Shown here: in pieces, positions 45,540 to 54,254 of the stretch
Position numbering within the stretch: the stretch's first letter is position 1
How the letters are laid out: each line of letters begins with the position of its first letter
Made by a program: the position numbers and the translations under genes
Assembly (NCBI GenBank): GCA_937873205.1
Contig: CALMVO010000108.1
Location: 1-63,216 of the forward strand
Source of the DNA: an uncultured Acetobacteraceae bacterium
GTDB taxonomy: Bacteria; Pseudomonadota; Alphaproteobacteria; Acetobacterales; Acetobacteraceae
Length of the DNA: 63,216 nucleotides
Direction of reading: 5' to 3'
The notes under the pieces: generated by a model
Told to the model about the DNA's origin: nothing
Seen by the model: the letters and a program-made list of their open reading frames with translations, nothing else
Database searches by the model: none

Positions 45540-46474
45540 AACAGCAGGCCCTTGCGCAGCATGCCGTGGATGCCCTTCTCGCCGTTCACCGTCTGCGTCA
45601 CCCGGAAATCCACCGCCAGCGAGCAGAACTGATACGCCTCCTCCGGCGCGAGCGCCGATCGCTCGACGATGAAGCCGATCATCTGGCGCAGCGCCATCCG
45701 CATCGCCTCGTCCAGGTCCTCGTGCAGCCCCATGCTGATCCAATGCGTCGGAGTCTCCGCGCGCGGGAACCGCAGCCCCGTCCGCTTGTGGAGCAGAAAG
45801 GTGAACCGTCCCTCGAGATTGGTCTCGAGCGCGTTGATGCAGACCTCGCCGTCTCCCTGCAGCCCGTGGCCGTCGCCGGCCGAGAACAGCGCGCCCGGCA
45901 CCCAGACCGGCAGGAACAGCGTGCTGCCGGCGACCAGCTCCTTGCAGTCGAAGTTGCCGCCATGCTCGCGCGGCTCGATCGAGCTGATCGCCCCGAACGA
46001 GGGTGGCGGCGCCACGCCCATCACCCCGAAGAACGGCGCCAACGGCAGCTCGACCCCATAGGGCATGCGGCAAACCCGGCGGACACGGTCGATCGCGATG
46101 TGGGTGAGCCGGCCTTCCGGGAAATCGCGCGGCAGCGTCCCGCGCAGGGGCCGGAAACCGCAATAGCCCCAGTCCTGCGTCGGCTCGACCGTCTCGATCC
46201 GCACCTCCAGCGTATCGCCAGGCTCCGCGCCCGCGATCGCCACCGGCCCGGTCAGGATATGACCGGGACCCTGCACCAGGCTGGCATGAATGCGCCGCAA
46301 CCGTGGATCGACCGCAAAGCCGCTGGCCGCGTCGGGCATCACGCCGGGCGTGCCGGAGACGCTGCCGATCACCACGCTGTCGTCCGGCTGCACCGTCAGC
46401 ACCGGCGGCATGGCGGCGTCGAACAGCCCCCAGCGACAGGTCTCCACCGAAGGATTGAGGCGGCGTAACGTCAT
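45536..46474 (-). CDS. Acetamidase/formamidase family protein
   Basis: This 312-residue protein of the FmdA/AmdA family hydrolyses short amides (formamide, acetamide) to ammonium and the acid. Diagnostic blocks are SGPILVxxA-like GHILTGPVAIAGAEPGDTLEVRIE, NFDCKELVAGSTLFLPVWVPGALFSAGDGHGLQGDGEV and, near the end, DFRVTQTVNGEKGIHGML. The acidic/His metal-site residues in GDGHGLQGDGE are kept. ATG at 46474. The TAG stop lies in the terminal CTAG of a family A repeat. The gene itself lies between two repeat families. Confidence 0.88.
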   Translation of the reverse strand: MTLRRLNPSVETCRWGLFDAAMPPVLTVQPDDSVVIGSVSGTPGVMPDAASGFAVDPRLRRIHASLVQGPGHILTGPVAIAGAEPGDTLEVRIETVEPTQDWGYCGFRPLRGTLPRDFPEGRLTHIAIDRVRRVCRMPYGVELPLAPFFGVMGVAPPPSFGAISSIEPREHGGNFDCKELVAGSTLFLPVWVPGALFSAGDGHGLQGDGEVCINALETNLEGRFTFLLHKRTGLRFPRAETPTHWISMGLHEDLDEAMRMALRQMIGFIVERSALAPEEAYQFCSLAVDFRVTQTVNGEKGIHGMLRKGLLF

Positions 46475-46490
46475 TTGTCAATCCAATCGA

Positions 46491-46655
46491 GAAGGCCAGG
46501 GGCGTCACGCGCCAGCGTGCTTCGCACGACGCCCCTGGACCCCGCCAAAGGCTCGCCTTTGCAAACCACTTACAAGATGGGTTCCAAGGGCCGTCGTGCG
46601 TCAGCACGCCGCGCGTGACGCCCTTGACGGGTCCAGGGCAGAGCCCTGGCCTTAC
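46491..46655. repeat. Family B inverted repeat between formamidase and SDR genes
   Basis: The ends GAAGGCCAGGGGCGTCACGC and GCGTGACGCCC...CCAGGGCAGAGCCCTGGCCTT are inverted. Inside are further hairpins, including GGGGCGTCACGC and GCGTGACGCCC, and CCGCCAAAGGCTCGCCTTTG. End sequences match the copy at 11639-11735. Its right edge overlaps the TAA stop (46652-46654) of the SDR gene. Confidence 0.8.
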
Positions 46656-47554
46656 GCCGTCAGGTGCGCGCTATCCCCGCCGGTCACCTCGAACACCGAA
46701 CCGCTGACCATCCGCGCCGCATCGGAGGCCAGGAACACCACCATGGGCGCCACGTCCTCCGGCGCGATCCACGGCACGCCGAGCGGGGTCTTCTTCAGCT
46801 GCGCCTGCCGCGCCGCCTCCTCGTCCCGGGATTCGTTCCCGGTCGGCGTCTGGCCGCTGGCCGCGAGGGCCGCGGCATAGCGGTCCTCGTGCCGGGTCAG
46901 CCTGGTGTCGATCAGCCCGGGGATCAGCGCGTTCACCGTGATCTTGTGCGTGCCGAGCTCGAGCGCCACCGACTTCATCAGCCCGATCAGGCCCCACTTC
47001 GAGGCGGCGTAGGCCGACCCGTTCTTGGTCCCTTGCTGCCCCTGCGTCGACGAGGTGACGATGATGCGGCCGCCACCGCGCCGCACCAGCGCCGGCGCGA
47101 ACGCCCTGAGCACGTTGGCGGTGCCGGTCAGGTTGACGTCGATCTGGTCGTGCCAGTCTGGATCGTTCATCTCCAGCAACGGCTTGAACGCCTGGATGCC
47201 GGCATTGGCGAACAGCACGTCGATGCCGCCGAAGCCGGCCTCGATGGTCTCGGCCGCCTGCCGCAGCAGCGCGATGTTGCGCTGGTCGAGCTGGATCGGC
47301 AGCCAGCGTGCGCCGGCCGCCTCCACCAGGGACCCGGTCTCGGCGAGCTCCTGCTGCGTCGCCGGCTCGAAGTCGAGGATCGCGCTGACCGGCCCGTTGA
47401 TGTCGATGCCGACCACCGCCGCGGCGCCCGCCTCCGCCAGCGCCACCGCGGAGGCGCGACCGATGCCGCGCGCCGCCCCGGTGACGACGACGACCTTGCC
47501 GGCCAGGCTGATGCCGAGCCCGCCTGCGTCGGCCCGCGTTGCGGTCATACCCAT
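46652..47554 (-). CDS. Short-chain dehydrogenase/reductase (SDR)
   Basis: This classical NAD(P)-dependent SDR of 300 residues has the cofactor loop VVTGAARGIGRASAVALAEAG (TGxxxGIG), NAG in VLFANAGIQ, the catalytic Ser in IIVTSSTQGQQG, YAASK with catalytic Tyr and Lys, and the post-motif PGLIDTRLT. An insertion near residues 60-80 and a long loop (about 225-255) are typical of carveol-dehydrogenase-like mycofactocin or similar SDRs, but no precise substrate can be given. ATG at 47554 has GGAG five bases upstream; ATG at 47548 is an alternative. It is divergent from anmK. Confidence 0.88.
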   Translation of the reverse strand: MGMTATRADAGGLGISLAGKVVVVTGAARGIGRASAVALAEAGAAAVVGIDINGPVSAILDFEPATQQELAETGSLVEAAGARWLPIQLDQRNIALLRQAAETIEAGFGGIDVLFANAGIQAFKPLLEMNDPDWHDQIDVNLTGTANVLRAFAPALVRRGGGRIIVTSSTQGQQGTKNGSAYAASKWGLIGLMKSVALELGTHKITVNALIPGLIDTRLTRHEDRYAAALAASGQTPTGNESRDEEAARQAQLKKTPLGVPWIAPEDVAPMVVFLASDAARMVSGSVFEVTGGDSAHLTA

Positions 47555-47712
47555 GATCTCTCCAGAGGCTGTTGTGCCGCCGCATGAACGCGGCTGCCGC
47601 ACCCGGACGCAGCGTCCCGGCGCCTCTCCCGCACACGTGATGCCGGTCGATGCCCTGGCGACACCCCGCCAGCGCGCTCATGATGGCCGCACCGAAGCCC
47701 GGGGGACGCCTC

Positions 47713-48819
47713 ATGCTGCATGTCGTCGGGCTGATGAGCGGTACCTCGCTCGACGGGGTCGACGCCGCCCTGATCGAGACCGATGGCGAGGCGATCGGCC
47801 GCCGCGGCCCGGCGGTCGGCCTGCCCTACCCGCCGGAGCTGCGCCGCCGCCTGCGCGACCTGCTGGATCGCGCCGACGGCCTCGACCCGCAGGATGCCGA
47901 GCTGTGCGGCGTCGAGCGCGCGCTGACCGTGGCCCATGCCGACGCCGTGCACGCCCTGCTAGATCGGGCCGGCCGGCCGGCCGACCTGGTCGGCTTCCAT
48001 GGCCAGACCATCCTGCACGCGCCGCAGCGCCGTCGCTCCTGGCAGATCGGCGATGCCGCCCTGCTGTCGCGCCTGACCCGGCTGCCGGTGGTGCACGATT
48101 TCCGCAGCGACGACCTCGCCGCCGGCGGCCAGGGCGCACCGCTGGTGCCGCTCTACCATGCCGCCCTGCTGGGGGCGGGCGACGGCCCTGTCGCGGTGCT
48201 CAACATCGGCGGCGTCGCCAACCTCACCCTGGCAGGCGGCGCCGGCGGAGTGCAGGCCGGCGACACAGGCCCCGGCAACGCGCTGCTGGACGATTGGGCC
48301 GAGCGCCACACCGGCATCCCCTGCGATCGCGACGGCCGGCTGGCGCTGGCCGGCCATGTCGACCACGCCGTGCTGGAGACGCTGCTGGCCGACCCGTTCT
48401 TCCGCCGGCCGCTGCCGAAATCCCTCGACCGGCAGAGATTCGCCGGTGCATTGCAGGCGGTCGCCGGGCTCGGCGCCGAGGACGGCGCCGCGACGCTGGT
48501 CGCCTTCACCGTCGAAGCGGTGCGGCGCACCCGCCTGCCGGAGACCCCGCTGGCCTGGCATGTCTGCGGCGGCGGCCGCCACAACCCAGCGCTGATGGAC
48601 GGGCTCCGGCGCGCCCTCGATGTGCCAGTGGAGCCGGTGGACCGGCTGGGCTGGGACGGCGATGCGCTGGAGGCCGAGTGCTTCGGCTTCCTCGCCGCGC
48701 GCAGCCTGCGCGGCCTGCCGCTGTCGATGCCGGCGACGACCGGGGTACCGCGGCCGCTTACCGGCGGACGCCTCACCTGCAGCGCGCTGCCGCCGCCGCT
48801 GCGCATCGCGGCACCGTAG
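47713..48819 (+). CDS. anmK: Anhydro-N-acetylmuramic acid kinase
   Basis: AnmK phosphorylates 1,6-anhydro-MurNAc, with ring opening, to MurNAc-6-phosphate in peptidoglycan recycling. The 368-residue protein has the N-terminal phosphate-binding motif VGLMSGTSLDGVDAAL, LVGFHGQTILHAP, the central VVHDFRSDDLAAGGQGAPLVP, VLNIGGVANLTL, and the C-terminal WHVCGGGRHNPALMDGL and GDALEAECFGFLAARSL. The length matches the family. ATG at 47713; longer in-frame starts give no family match. Confidence 0.96.
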   Translation: MLHVVGLMSGTSLDGVDAALIETDGEAIGRRGPAVGLPYPPELRRRLRDLLDRADGLDPQDAELCGVERALTVAHADAVHALLDRAGRPADLVGFHGQTILHAPQRRRSWQIGDAALLSRLTRLPVVHDFRSDDLAAGGQGAPLVPLYHAALLGAGDGPVAVLNIGGVANLTLAGGAGGVQAGDTGPGNALLDDWAERHTGIPCDRDGRLALAGHVDHAVLETLLADPFFRRPLPKSLDRQRFAGALQAVAGLGAEDGAATLVAFTVEAVRRTRLPETPLAWHVCGGGRHNPALMDGLRRALDVPVEPVDRLGWDGDALEAECFGFLAARSLRGLPLSMPATTGVPRPLTGGRLTCSALPPPLRIAAP

Positions 48820-48859
48820 GCGTCGGGCAACTCCGCCGTCCGCTCGGCCTTCCTGCCTC

Positions 48860-50044
48860 ATGCTGAAGCTGCTGCTGGCGCCGGCGGCGCTAATCCTGAT
48901 CGTCATCGTGCTGCAGGACGCGTTCGAGGTGATGCTGCTGCCGCGTCGCGTGGCCCGCCGATTCCGCGCCGCCCGGCTCTACTTCCGCAGCGCCTGGATG
49001 ATCTGGACGCGGCTCTCGCGGCTGTTCCCGACCCCCGCCGCGCGCGAGCATATGCTGAGCGTGTTCGGGCCGCTCTCGATGGTGGTGCTGTTCTCGCTGT
49101 GGGCGCTCGGCCTGATCCTGGGCTTCGGCGTGCTGGACTGGATCTGCCAGTCCGGCCCGGCCGAGCACTCGCCGCTGGTCGACCAGATCTACATGAGCGG
49201 CGTCACCTTCTTCACGCTCGGCTACGGCGACATCGTGCCGCACTCCCACCTGACCCGGGGGCTGTCGGTGGTCGAGGCCGGGCTCGGGCTCGGCTTCCTG
49301 GCGATGGTGATCGGTTACCTGCCGGTGCTCTACCAGCTGTTCTCGCGGCGCGAGGCGCACGTGATCCAGCTCGACGTGCGCGCCGGCACCCCGCCCTGCG
49401 CCTGCACCCTGCTCAGCCGGCACAGCGAGCCCGACGGCCTGGTCAAGCTCGACGATCTGCTGCGCGAATGGGAGGTCTGGGGTTCGGAGCTGCTGGAGAG
49501 CCATCTCAGCTACCCGATGCTGGTCTATTACCGCTCGCAGCACGACAGCCAGTCCTGGCTGTCCGCCATCGCCGCGGTGATCGACACCTGCGCCGTGATC
49601 CTGGTCGGGCTCGAAGGCACCCGGCCGCTGCAGGCGCGCATGACCTTCACCATGGGCCGCATGGTGATCGTCGAGATGGCCCGCTCCTTCGCCGTCAGGC
49701 CGTCGCGCTACGACGGCGGCGACCGCCTGGACGATGCCGGCTTCGAGCGCCTCACCGAGACCATGGCCGCGTCGGACCTGCACTGGAAGGCGGACGACGC
49801 CCAGCAGACGCTGGCCGCGCTGCGGGCGACCTACGAGCCGCTGCTGGATGCGCTGGCGAACCGGCTGGTGCTGACGCTGCCGCCCTGGATCTCCGACGGC
49901 GACGCCCCCGACAACTGGCAGGTCGGCCATCGCGGCCTGCTCGCCACCCGCCTGGTCGAGCAGCTGGCCGTACAGGCCGACCCGCGGGACGCCCAGTCAC
50001 CGGGCCGCCTCTGGCGCCGCCTGCGCGCGCGCCTCGATCCCTGA
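48860..50044 (+). CDS. Potassium-channel-type membrane protein
   Basis: This 394-residue inner-membrane protein has an N-terminal helix (LLLAPAALILIVIVLQDAFEVML), a second helix (MVVLFSLWALGLILGFGVLDWI), a pore loop with the K+ selectivity filter TLGYGDIVP and a following helix (VVEAGLGLGFLAMVIGYLPVLYQLF), then a large cytoplasmic C-terminal domain of about 220 residues without obvious RCK/TrkA signature. The filter GYGD supports K+ selectivity; regulation by the C-terminal domain is unknown. ATG at 48860, 40 bp after anmK. Confidence 0.85.
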   Translation: MLKLLLAPAALILIVIVLQDAFEVMLLPRRVARRFRAARLYFRSAWMIWTRLSRLFPTPAAREHMLSVFGPLSMVVLFSLWALGLILGFGVLDWICQSGPAEHSPLVDQIYMSGVTFFTLGYGDIVPHSHLTRGLSVVEAGLGLGFLAMVIGYLPVLYQLFSRREAHVIQLDVRAGTPPCACTLLSRHSEPDGLVKLDDLLREWEVWGSELLESHLSYPMLVYYRSQHDSQSWLSAIAAVIDTCAVILVGLEGTRPLQARMTFTMGRMVIVEMARSFAVRPSRYDGGDRLDDAGFERLTETMAASDLHWKADDAQQTLAALRATYEPLLDALANRLVLTLPPWISDGDAPDNWQVGHRGLLATRLVEQLAVQADPRDAQSPGRLWRRLRARLDP

Positions 50045-50063
50045 ACCGCCGCCCGCTCGCGGC

Positions 50064-51110
50064 TCAGCTCGCAGCACGCAGGCGCGGGGTGCCCAGCATC
50101 TCCCGCACCATCGGGAGCACGGCGCTGCCATACAGCTCGATGCCGCGCAGCAGCCGCTCGTGCGGCATCGGGCCGGAGCAGTATTTGAGGTCGAACCGCG
50201 ACAGGCCCAGCACCGTCGCGGTGGCCACGATCTTGCGGGCCACCGTGTCCGGTGCACCGACATAGAGCGACCCCTGATCGACCTCCTGCTCGAACTCGTC
50301 GCGGCTCATCGGAGGCCAGCCGCGCTCGGCGCCGATGCGGTCGCGCATCTGCCGGAAGTCCGGCCACAGCTCGTCACGCGCCCGCGCGTCGGTCTCTGCC
50401 ACATAGCCCTGCGACTGCACGCCCACCGGCTGCGCCGGCCGGCCGCTCTGCGCGAACACCCGGCGGTAGAGCTCGACATGCGGGACAAACCGGCGTGCCT
50501 CACCGCCGATGATGCCCAGCATCATCGGCAGCTCGTGACGTGCCGCCCGCACCACCGATTGCGGGCTGCCGCCGACGCCGACCCATGTCGACAGCATCCG
50601 GTCGGGACGGGGATAGACGGTCTGCCGGTTCAATGGCGCCCGCACCGTGCCGCTCCAGGTCACGATGTCCTGCCGCAGCAGCGTCGCGAACAGGTCCAGC
50701 TTCTCCTCGAACAGGCGCTCGTAGTCGCCGAGCTCGTGGCCGAACAGCGGGAACGACTCGATGAAGGACCCCCGCCCCAGGATCACCTCGGCCCGCCCCG
50801 ACGAGATCGCGTCCAGCGTGGTGAAGCGCTGGAACACCCGCACCGGATCGTCCGAACTCAGCACCGTCACCGCCGAGCCCAGCCGGATCTGCCGGGTCCG
50901 CGCCGCGATCGCCGCCAGCACCACCTCCGGCGCCGACACGGCAAAATCGGCGCGGTGGTGCTCGCCGATGCCGAAATGGTCGACGCCGAGCCGGTCCGCC
51001 AGCACCGCCTCCTCGATCACGTCGCGGATCACCTGGCCATGCGAGACGGGTCCACCGTCCGCACCGGTGCTGACGTCGCCGAACGTGCCGAGGCCGAGTT
51101 CGAGCGCCAT
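50064..51110 (-). CDS. LLM-class flavin-dependent oxidoreductase
   Basis: This 348-residue protein of the luciferase-like monooxygenase family uses reduced FMN or F420-like cofactor. Typical segments are DRLGVDHFGIGEHHRADFAVSAPEVVLAAIAARTRQIRLGSAVTVL, RFTTLDAISSGRAEVILGRGSF, WVGVGGSPQSVVRAARHELPMMLGIIGG and, C-terminal, GAPDTVARKIVATATVLG. It resembles the group named after alkanal monooxygenase-like YhbW; the substrate is unknown. It converges on the channel gene and lies 14 bp after the GlsB-like gene on the same strand. Confidence 0.9.
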   Translation of the reverse strand: MALELGLGTFGDVSTGADGGPVSHGQVIRDVIEEAVLADRLGVDHFGIGEHHRADFAVSAPEVVLAAIAARTRQIRLGSAVTVLSSDDPVRVFQRFTTLDAISSGRAEVILGRGSFIESFPLFGHELGDYERLFEEKLDLFATLLRQDIVTWSGTVRAPLNRQTVYPRPDRMLSTWVGVGGSPQSVVRAARHELPMMLGIIGGEARRFVPHVELYRRVFAQSGRPAQPVGVQSQGYVAETDARARDELWPDFRQMRDRIGAERGWPPMSRDEFEQEVDQGSLYVGAPDTVARKIVATATVLGLSRFDLKYCSGPMPHERLLRGIELYGSAVLPMVREMLGTPRLRAAS

Positions 51111-51124
51111 GCGGTCCTCCGGGA

Positions 51125-51385
51125 TCAGCGGATGGAGCGGCGGCCGACGATCGCGTGGTACGCCACCAGGACAATCACCGCGCCGATGACGGCGACGATC
51201 AGGCTGTAGATGTTGAGCCCGGTGACGCCGCTGGCGCCAAAGGCCCTGAACACGAATCCGCCGACCAGCGCGCCGACGACGCCGAGCACGATGTCGAGCA
51301 GCAGCCCCTCTCCGCTCCGGTTGACGAGCTTGCTGCCGATGAAGCCAGCGATCAGGCCGAGGATGATCCAGGCGATGATGGACAT
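51125..51385 (-). CDS. GlsB/YeaQ/YmgE-family membrane protein
   Basis: This 86-residue inner-membrane protein of the transglycosylase-associated family has three hydrophobic helices (IIAWIILGLIAGFIGSKL, LLLDIVLGVVGALVGGFVF, IYSLIVAVIGAVIVLVAYHAIV). Members are often stress-induced; the molecular function is not established. ATG at 51385. Its first 34 bases overlap the 3' end of the upstream reductase gene, which is unusual for an unrelated gene. Confidence 0.9.
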   Translation of the reverse strand: MSIIAWIILGLIAGFIGSKLVNRSGEGLLLDIVLGVVGALVGGFVFRAFGASGVTGLNIYSLIVAVIGAVIVLVAYHAIVGRRSIR

Positions 51386-52404
51386 GGGGCGCTCCCGAGC
51401 GCTGTTGCGCGCAAGCCTATATCACGGCTGAAGATCGTCTCCATGCCGTCGGTCCGCGAATTCTGGCAGCCCCACCAGGCCACCGTCCCGGCCAGCCCCT
51501 CGGCGAGTCCGATCCGCGGCCGCCATGAATCGTCCGGCAGGCGCAGCGTCGCGTCCGGACGCCAGTCGCGGTGCAGGATCTCGCGCGCCTTGCCGAGGCC
51601 GAACACGCCCGCCCGCCCGGTCGCGCGGGCCCAGACGTCCGCCGCGAGGCCGGCGCCGAGCAGCGCCAGGTCCGGCAGGACGACGAAGCGCGGCTGACGA
51701 CCCGCCGGCGCCGCCGCCCGCACGATCTCCCGCCATGGATGTCCGGCGAGGCGGCCGTCGCAGATCTCGTAGAGCCGGCCCGGGGGCGCATCGGCGCAGC
51801 AGGCGACGATCGCCGCGGCGGCGTCGCTCGCATGCAGCATGGCGATCACGGGCTCCGGTGCGGCCGGCACGGGCACCAGCCGCCGCCGCGCCAGCCGCAG
51901 CAGCGCCAGCCCCTCGCGATCCCAGGGGCCGTAGACCACGCAGGGCCGCACGATCACGCGGCGCGCGGCCGGCAGCAGCGCCGTGACCGCATCCTCGCCC
52001 GCCCGCTTGCTGGCGGCATAGCCGGACAGGCCGGGCTCCCGCGCCGCCTGCGACGAGACCTGCACCAGGCGGGCCTTCGGTGCCGCGCCGGCGACCGCGG
52101 CCGCCAGCCTGGCGCTGCCGTCGCCGTTGACCGCCAGGAACGTGGCCGCGTCCCGCGCCTTCACCAGACCGGCCAGGTGCACCACCGCCGCGGCACCGTC
52201 GACCAGCCGCGCCAACGCCGCGGCGTCGCCGAGGTCGCCCGGCACGATCTCGTATCCGTCCGGCCCGCCTCCATCCGGCATCGGGCGCCACGGCTCCGGC
52301 CGGACCAGCAGCCGGACCCGCCAGCCCGCCGCGTCCAGCGCCGCCGCCACGTGGCGTCCGAGAAAGCCGGTGCCGCCGGTGACCGCCGCGACCGGCCGCG
52401 TCAC
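51352..52404 (-). CDS. NAD-dependent epimerase/dehydratase family, predicted ceramide reductase (CerR)
   Basis: This 350-residue extended SDR has the Rossmann motif VTGGTGFLGRHVAAAL at the N-terminus, VVHLAGLVKARD, SSQAAREPG, the catalytic YAASK (Tyr and Lys near 152-156) and VVYGPWDREGL. In Caulobacter crescentus a similar protein (CerR) reduces 3-ketoceramide to ceramide and is clustered with spt; position here after the acyl-AMP ligase supports the same role (inference). The start is GTG at 52404, 6 bp from the ligase stop. The C-terminal 11 codons overlap the following membrane-protein gene. Confidence 0.8.
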   Translation of the reverse strand: MTRPVAAVTGGTGFLGRHVAAALDAAGWRVRLLVRPEPWRPMPDGGGPDGYEIVPGDLGDAAALARLVDGAAAVVHLAGLVKARDAATFLAVNGDGSARLAAAVAGAAPKARLVQVSSQAAREPGLSGYAASKRAGEDAVTALLPAARRVIVRPCVVYGPWDREGLALLRLARRRLVPVPAAPEPVIAMLHASDAAAAIVACCADAPPGRLYEICDGRLAGHPWREIVRAAAPAGRQPRFVVLPDLALLGAGLAADVWARATGRAGVFGLGKAREILHRDWRPDATLRLPDDSWRPRIGLAEGLAGTVAWWGCQNSRTDGMETIFSRDIGLRATALGSAPCPSSPGSSSA

Positions 52405-52410
52405 GTCACG

Positions 52411-54153
52411 TCACGCCGGGACTGGGGCGGCGAGCGACCCGGCCAGGTAGGACTGGCGCGCCGCCGACCGGCTGAGCTTGCCGGACGAGGTGTAGGGCAG
52501 CATGCCCGGGGGCAGCAGCACGACGCGCCCGTCCAGCCCGTGCTGCGCCCGCACGGTATCGGCGATCGCCGCCGCCAGCACGCCGCCGGCGGCGCGGTCG
52601 GGCGGCACCGACTCGGCCGCCAGGATCAGCACCTCCTGCCCGTCCTCGTCGATCGAGAACGCGGCGACGTTGCCGGTGCGGATCTCGGGGAACGCCTGCT
52701 CGATGGTCCACTCCAGATCTTGCGGCCAGATGTTGCGGCCGTTGATGATGATCAGGTCCTTGGCCCGGCCGGTGATCGCCAGCGCGCCGTCCAGCAGGTA
52801 GCCGAGGTCGCCGGTATCAAGCCAACCCTCCGCCGACAGCACCGAGGCGGTGTCCTCCGGCCGGCCGTCGTAGCCGCGCATCAGGCTGGGGCCGCGCACC
52901 AGCACCCGGCCGACCCGCCGGTCCGGCAGGCAGCGCCCGGCGACACCCAGCGCGGGGTCGCAGATCCGGATCTCGTGCTCCGGCAGCGCCCGGCCGCACA
53001 GCACCACGTCCCGGGCACGGCCGCGCGCATCGCGGGGCGCCATCGCGACATCCTCCTGCTCCAGCCGGTCGAGGTCGACCGTATCGGTCTCGATGCCGCG
53101 CCCGACCGGCGCGAAGCTGATCGCCAGCGTCGCCTCCGCCATGCCGTAGCTGGGCAGGAACGCCTCGGGCCGGAAGCCGCAGGGGGCGAACGCCGCGGCG
53201 AACCCGGCCAGCACACGCGGCCGGATCATGTCGCCGCCGATCCCGGCGATACGCCACGAGGACAGGTCGAGCTCGGGCATCGCCGCCCGGCCCTGGCGGC
53301 GGGTGCAGAGGTCGTAGCCGAAGCTCGGGCTGTACGAGATGCTGGCCTGCCGCTGCGAGATCATCGACAGCCACAGCATCGGCCGGCGCGCGAAGTCGGC
53401 GGTGGCCAGGTAGTCGACGCTGATCTGCCCGGCCAGCGGGCTCAGCAGGAAGCCGACCAGCCCCATGTCGTGGTAGAACGGAAGCCAGGAGACCGCCCGA
53501 TCCCCAGGCCGGACCTGCAGCCCATGCGTCAGGATGCCGGCGATGTTGGCCATCAGCGCCCGGTGCAGCACCACCACGCCGATCGGGAACCGCGTGCTGC
53601 CGGACGAGAACTGCAGGTAGGCGACGTCGCCCGACGCCACCGCGGGTAACGCCGAGGGGTCCGGGGCCGCGCCCTCGCCGAGCTCCGCCACCGTGCAGCA
53701 CAGCCGCAGCCCGAGCTCGGCCGAGAGCGGCCGCAGCCAGTCGATCAAGCCGGCGGGCGCGATCAGGGCCGCCGCCTCGGCACCCTCCATCAGCCGGCGG
53801 ACATGCGCCACGTAGCCGGCACGGCCGCCGAACGCCTGCGGCAGCGGCAGCGGCGCCGGCACCAGCCCGGCATACTGGCAGGCAAAGAAGGCCTCGACGA
53901 AGTCGGGCCCGGTCGATGCCACCACCGCCACCCGCCGGCTGGGGCCGAGGCCATGCGCGATCAGGCGGCGGGCCAGCCCGACCGCGGTCTCGCGCAGCCG
54001 CCGATACGGCAGCGTCGCCGCCAGCTCGCCCCGCACCGAATAGAAGTCGAGGCCGCTCTCGCCGTCTGCCGCGTAGTCGAGGGCCTCGACCAGCGTGGAG
54101 AAGTCGCCGTTGCGCGGCGGCAGGCCGCTGGAGGTGGGGGTGAACCCCGGCAT
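52411..54153 (-). CDS. Fatty acyl-AMP ligase, predicted to charge the sphingolipid acyl carrier protein
   Basis: This 580-residue ANL-superfamily enzyme is of the fatty-acyl-AMP-ligase type. It has the P-loop-like motif LQFSSGSTRFPIGV, LPFYHDMGLVGFLLSPL, ISYSPSFGYDLC, PSYGMAEATLAISF and the adenylation motif WLDTGDLGYLLDGALAITGRAKDLIIINGRNIWPQDLE; the catalytic C-terminal Lys is in YTSSGKLSR. In Caulobacter the equivalent gene is needed for ceramide synthesis and is thought to load an acyl chain onto AcpR. Here it lies with the ACP, SPT and reductase genes, so the same role is inferred. Confidence 0.85.
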   Translation of the reverse strand: MPGFTPTSSGLPPRNGDFSTLVEALDYAADGESGLDFYSVRGELAATLPYRRLRETAVGLARRLIAHGLGPSRRVAVVASTGPDFVEAFFACQYAGLVPAPLPLPQAFGGRAGYVAHVRRLMEGAEAAALIAPAGLIDWLRPLSAELGLRLCCTVAELGEGAAPDPSALPAVASGDVAYLQFSSGSTRFPIGVVVLHRALMANIAGILTHGLQVRPGDRAVSWLPFYHDMGLVGFLLSPLAGQISVDYLATADFARRPMLWLSMISQRQASISYSPSFGYDLCTRRQGRAAMPELDLSSWRIAGIGGDMIRPRVLAGFAAAFAPCGFRPEAFLPSYGMAEATLAISFAPVGRGIETDTVDLDRLEQEDVAMAPRDARGRARDVVLCGRALPEHEIRICDPALGVAGRCLPDRRVGRVLVRGPSLMRGYDGRPEDTASVLSAEGWLDTGDLGYLLDGALAITGRAKDLIIINGRNIWPQDLEWTIEQAFPEIRTGNVAAFSIDEDGQEVLILAAESVPPDRAAGGVLAAAIADTVRAQHGLDGRVVLLPPGMLPYTSSGKLSRSAARQSYLAGSLAAPVPA

Positions 54154-54254
54154 TCGGGTGAGCTCCGAGCTACGCTGGCGGGCGACGGCCGGACCGGGAC
54201 CGGCCGCGCCGGAGTGCCGTAGCCACCGTCCGGGCGCGCGTCAAATGCGGCCGC

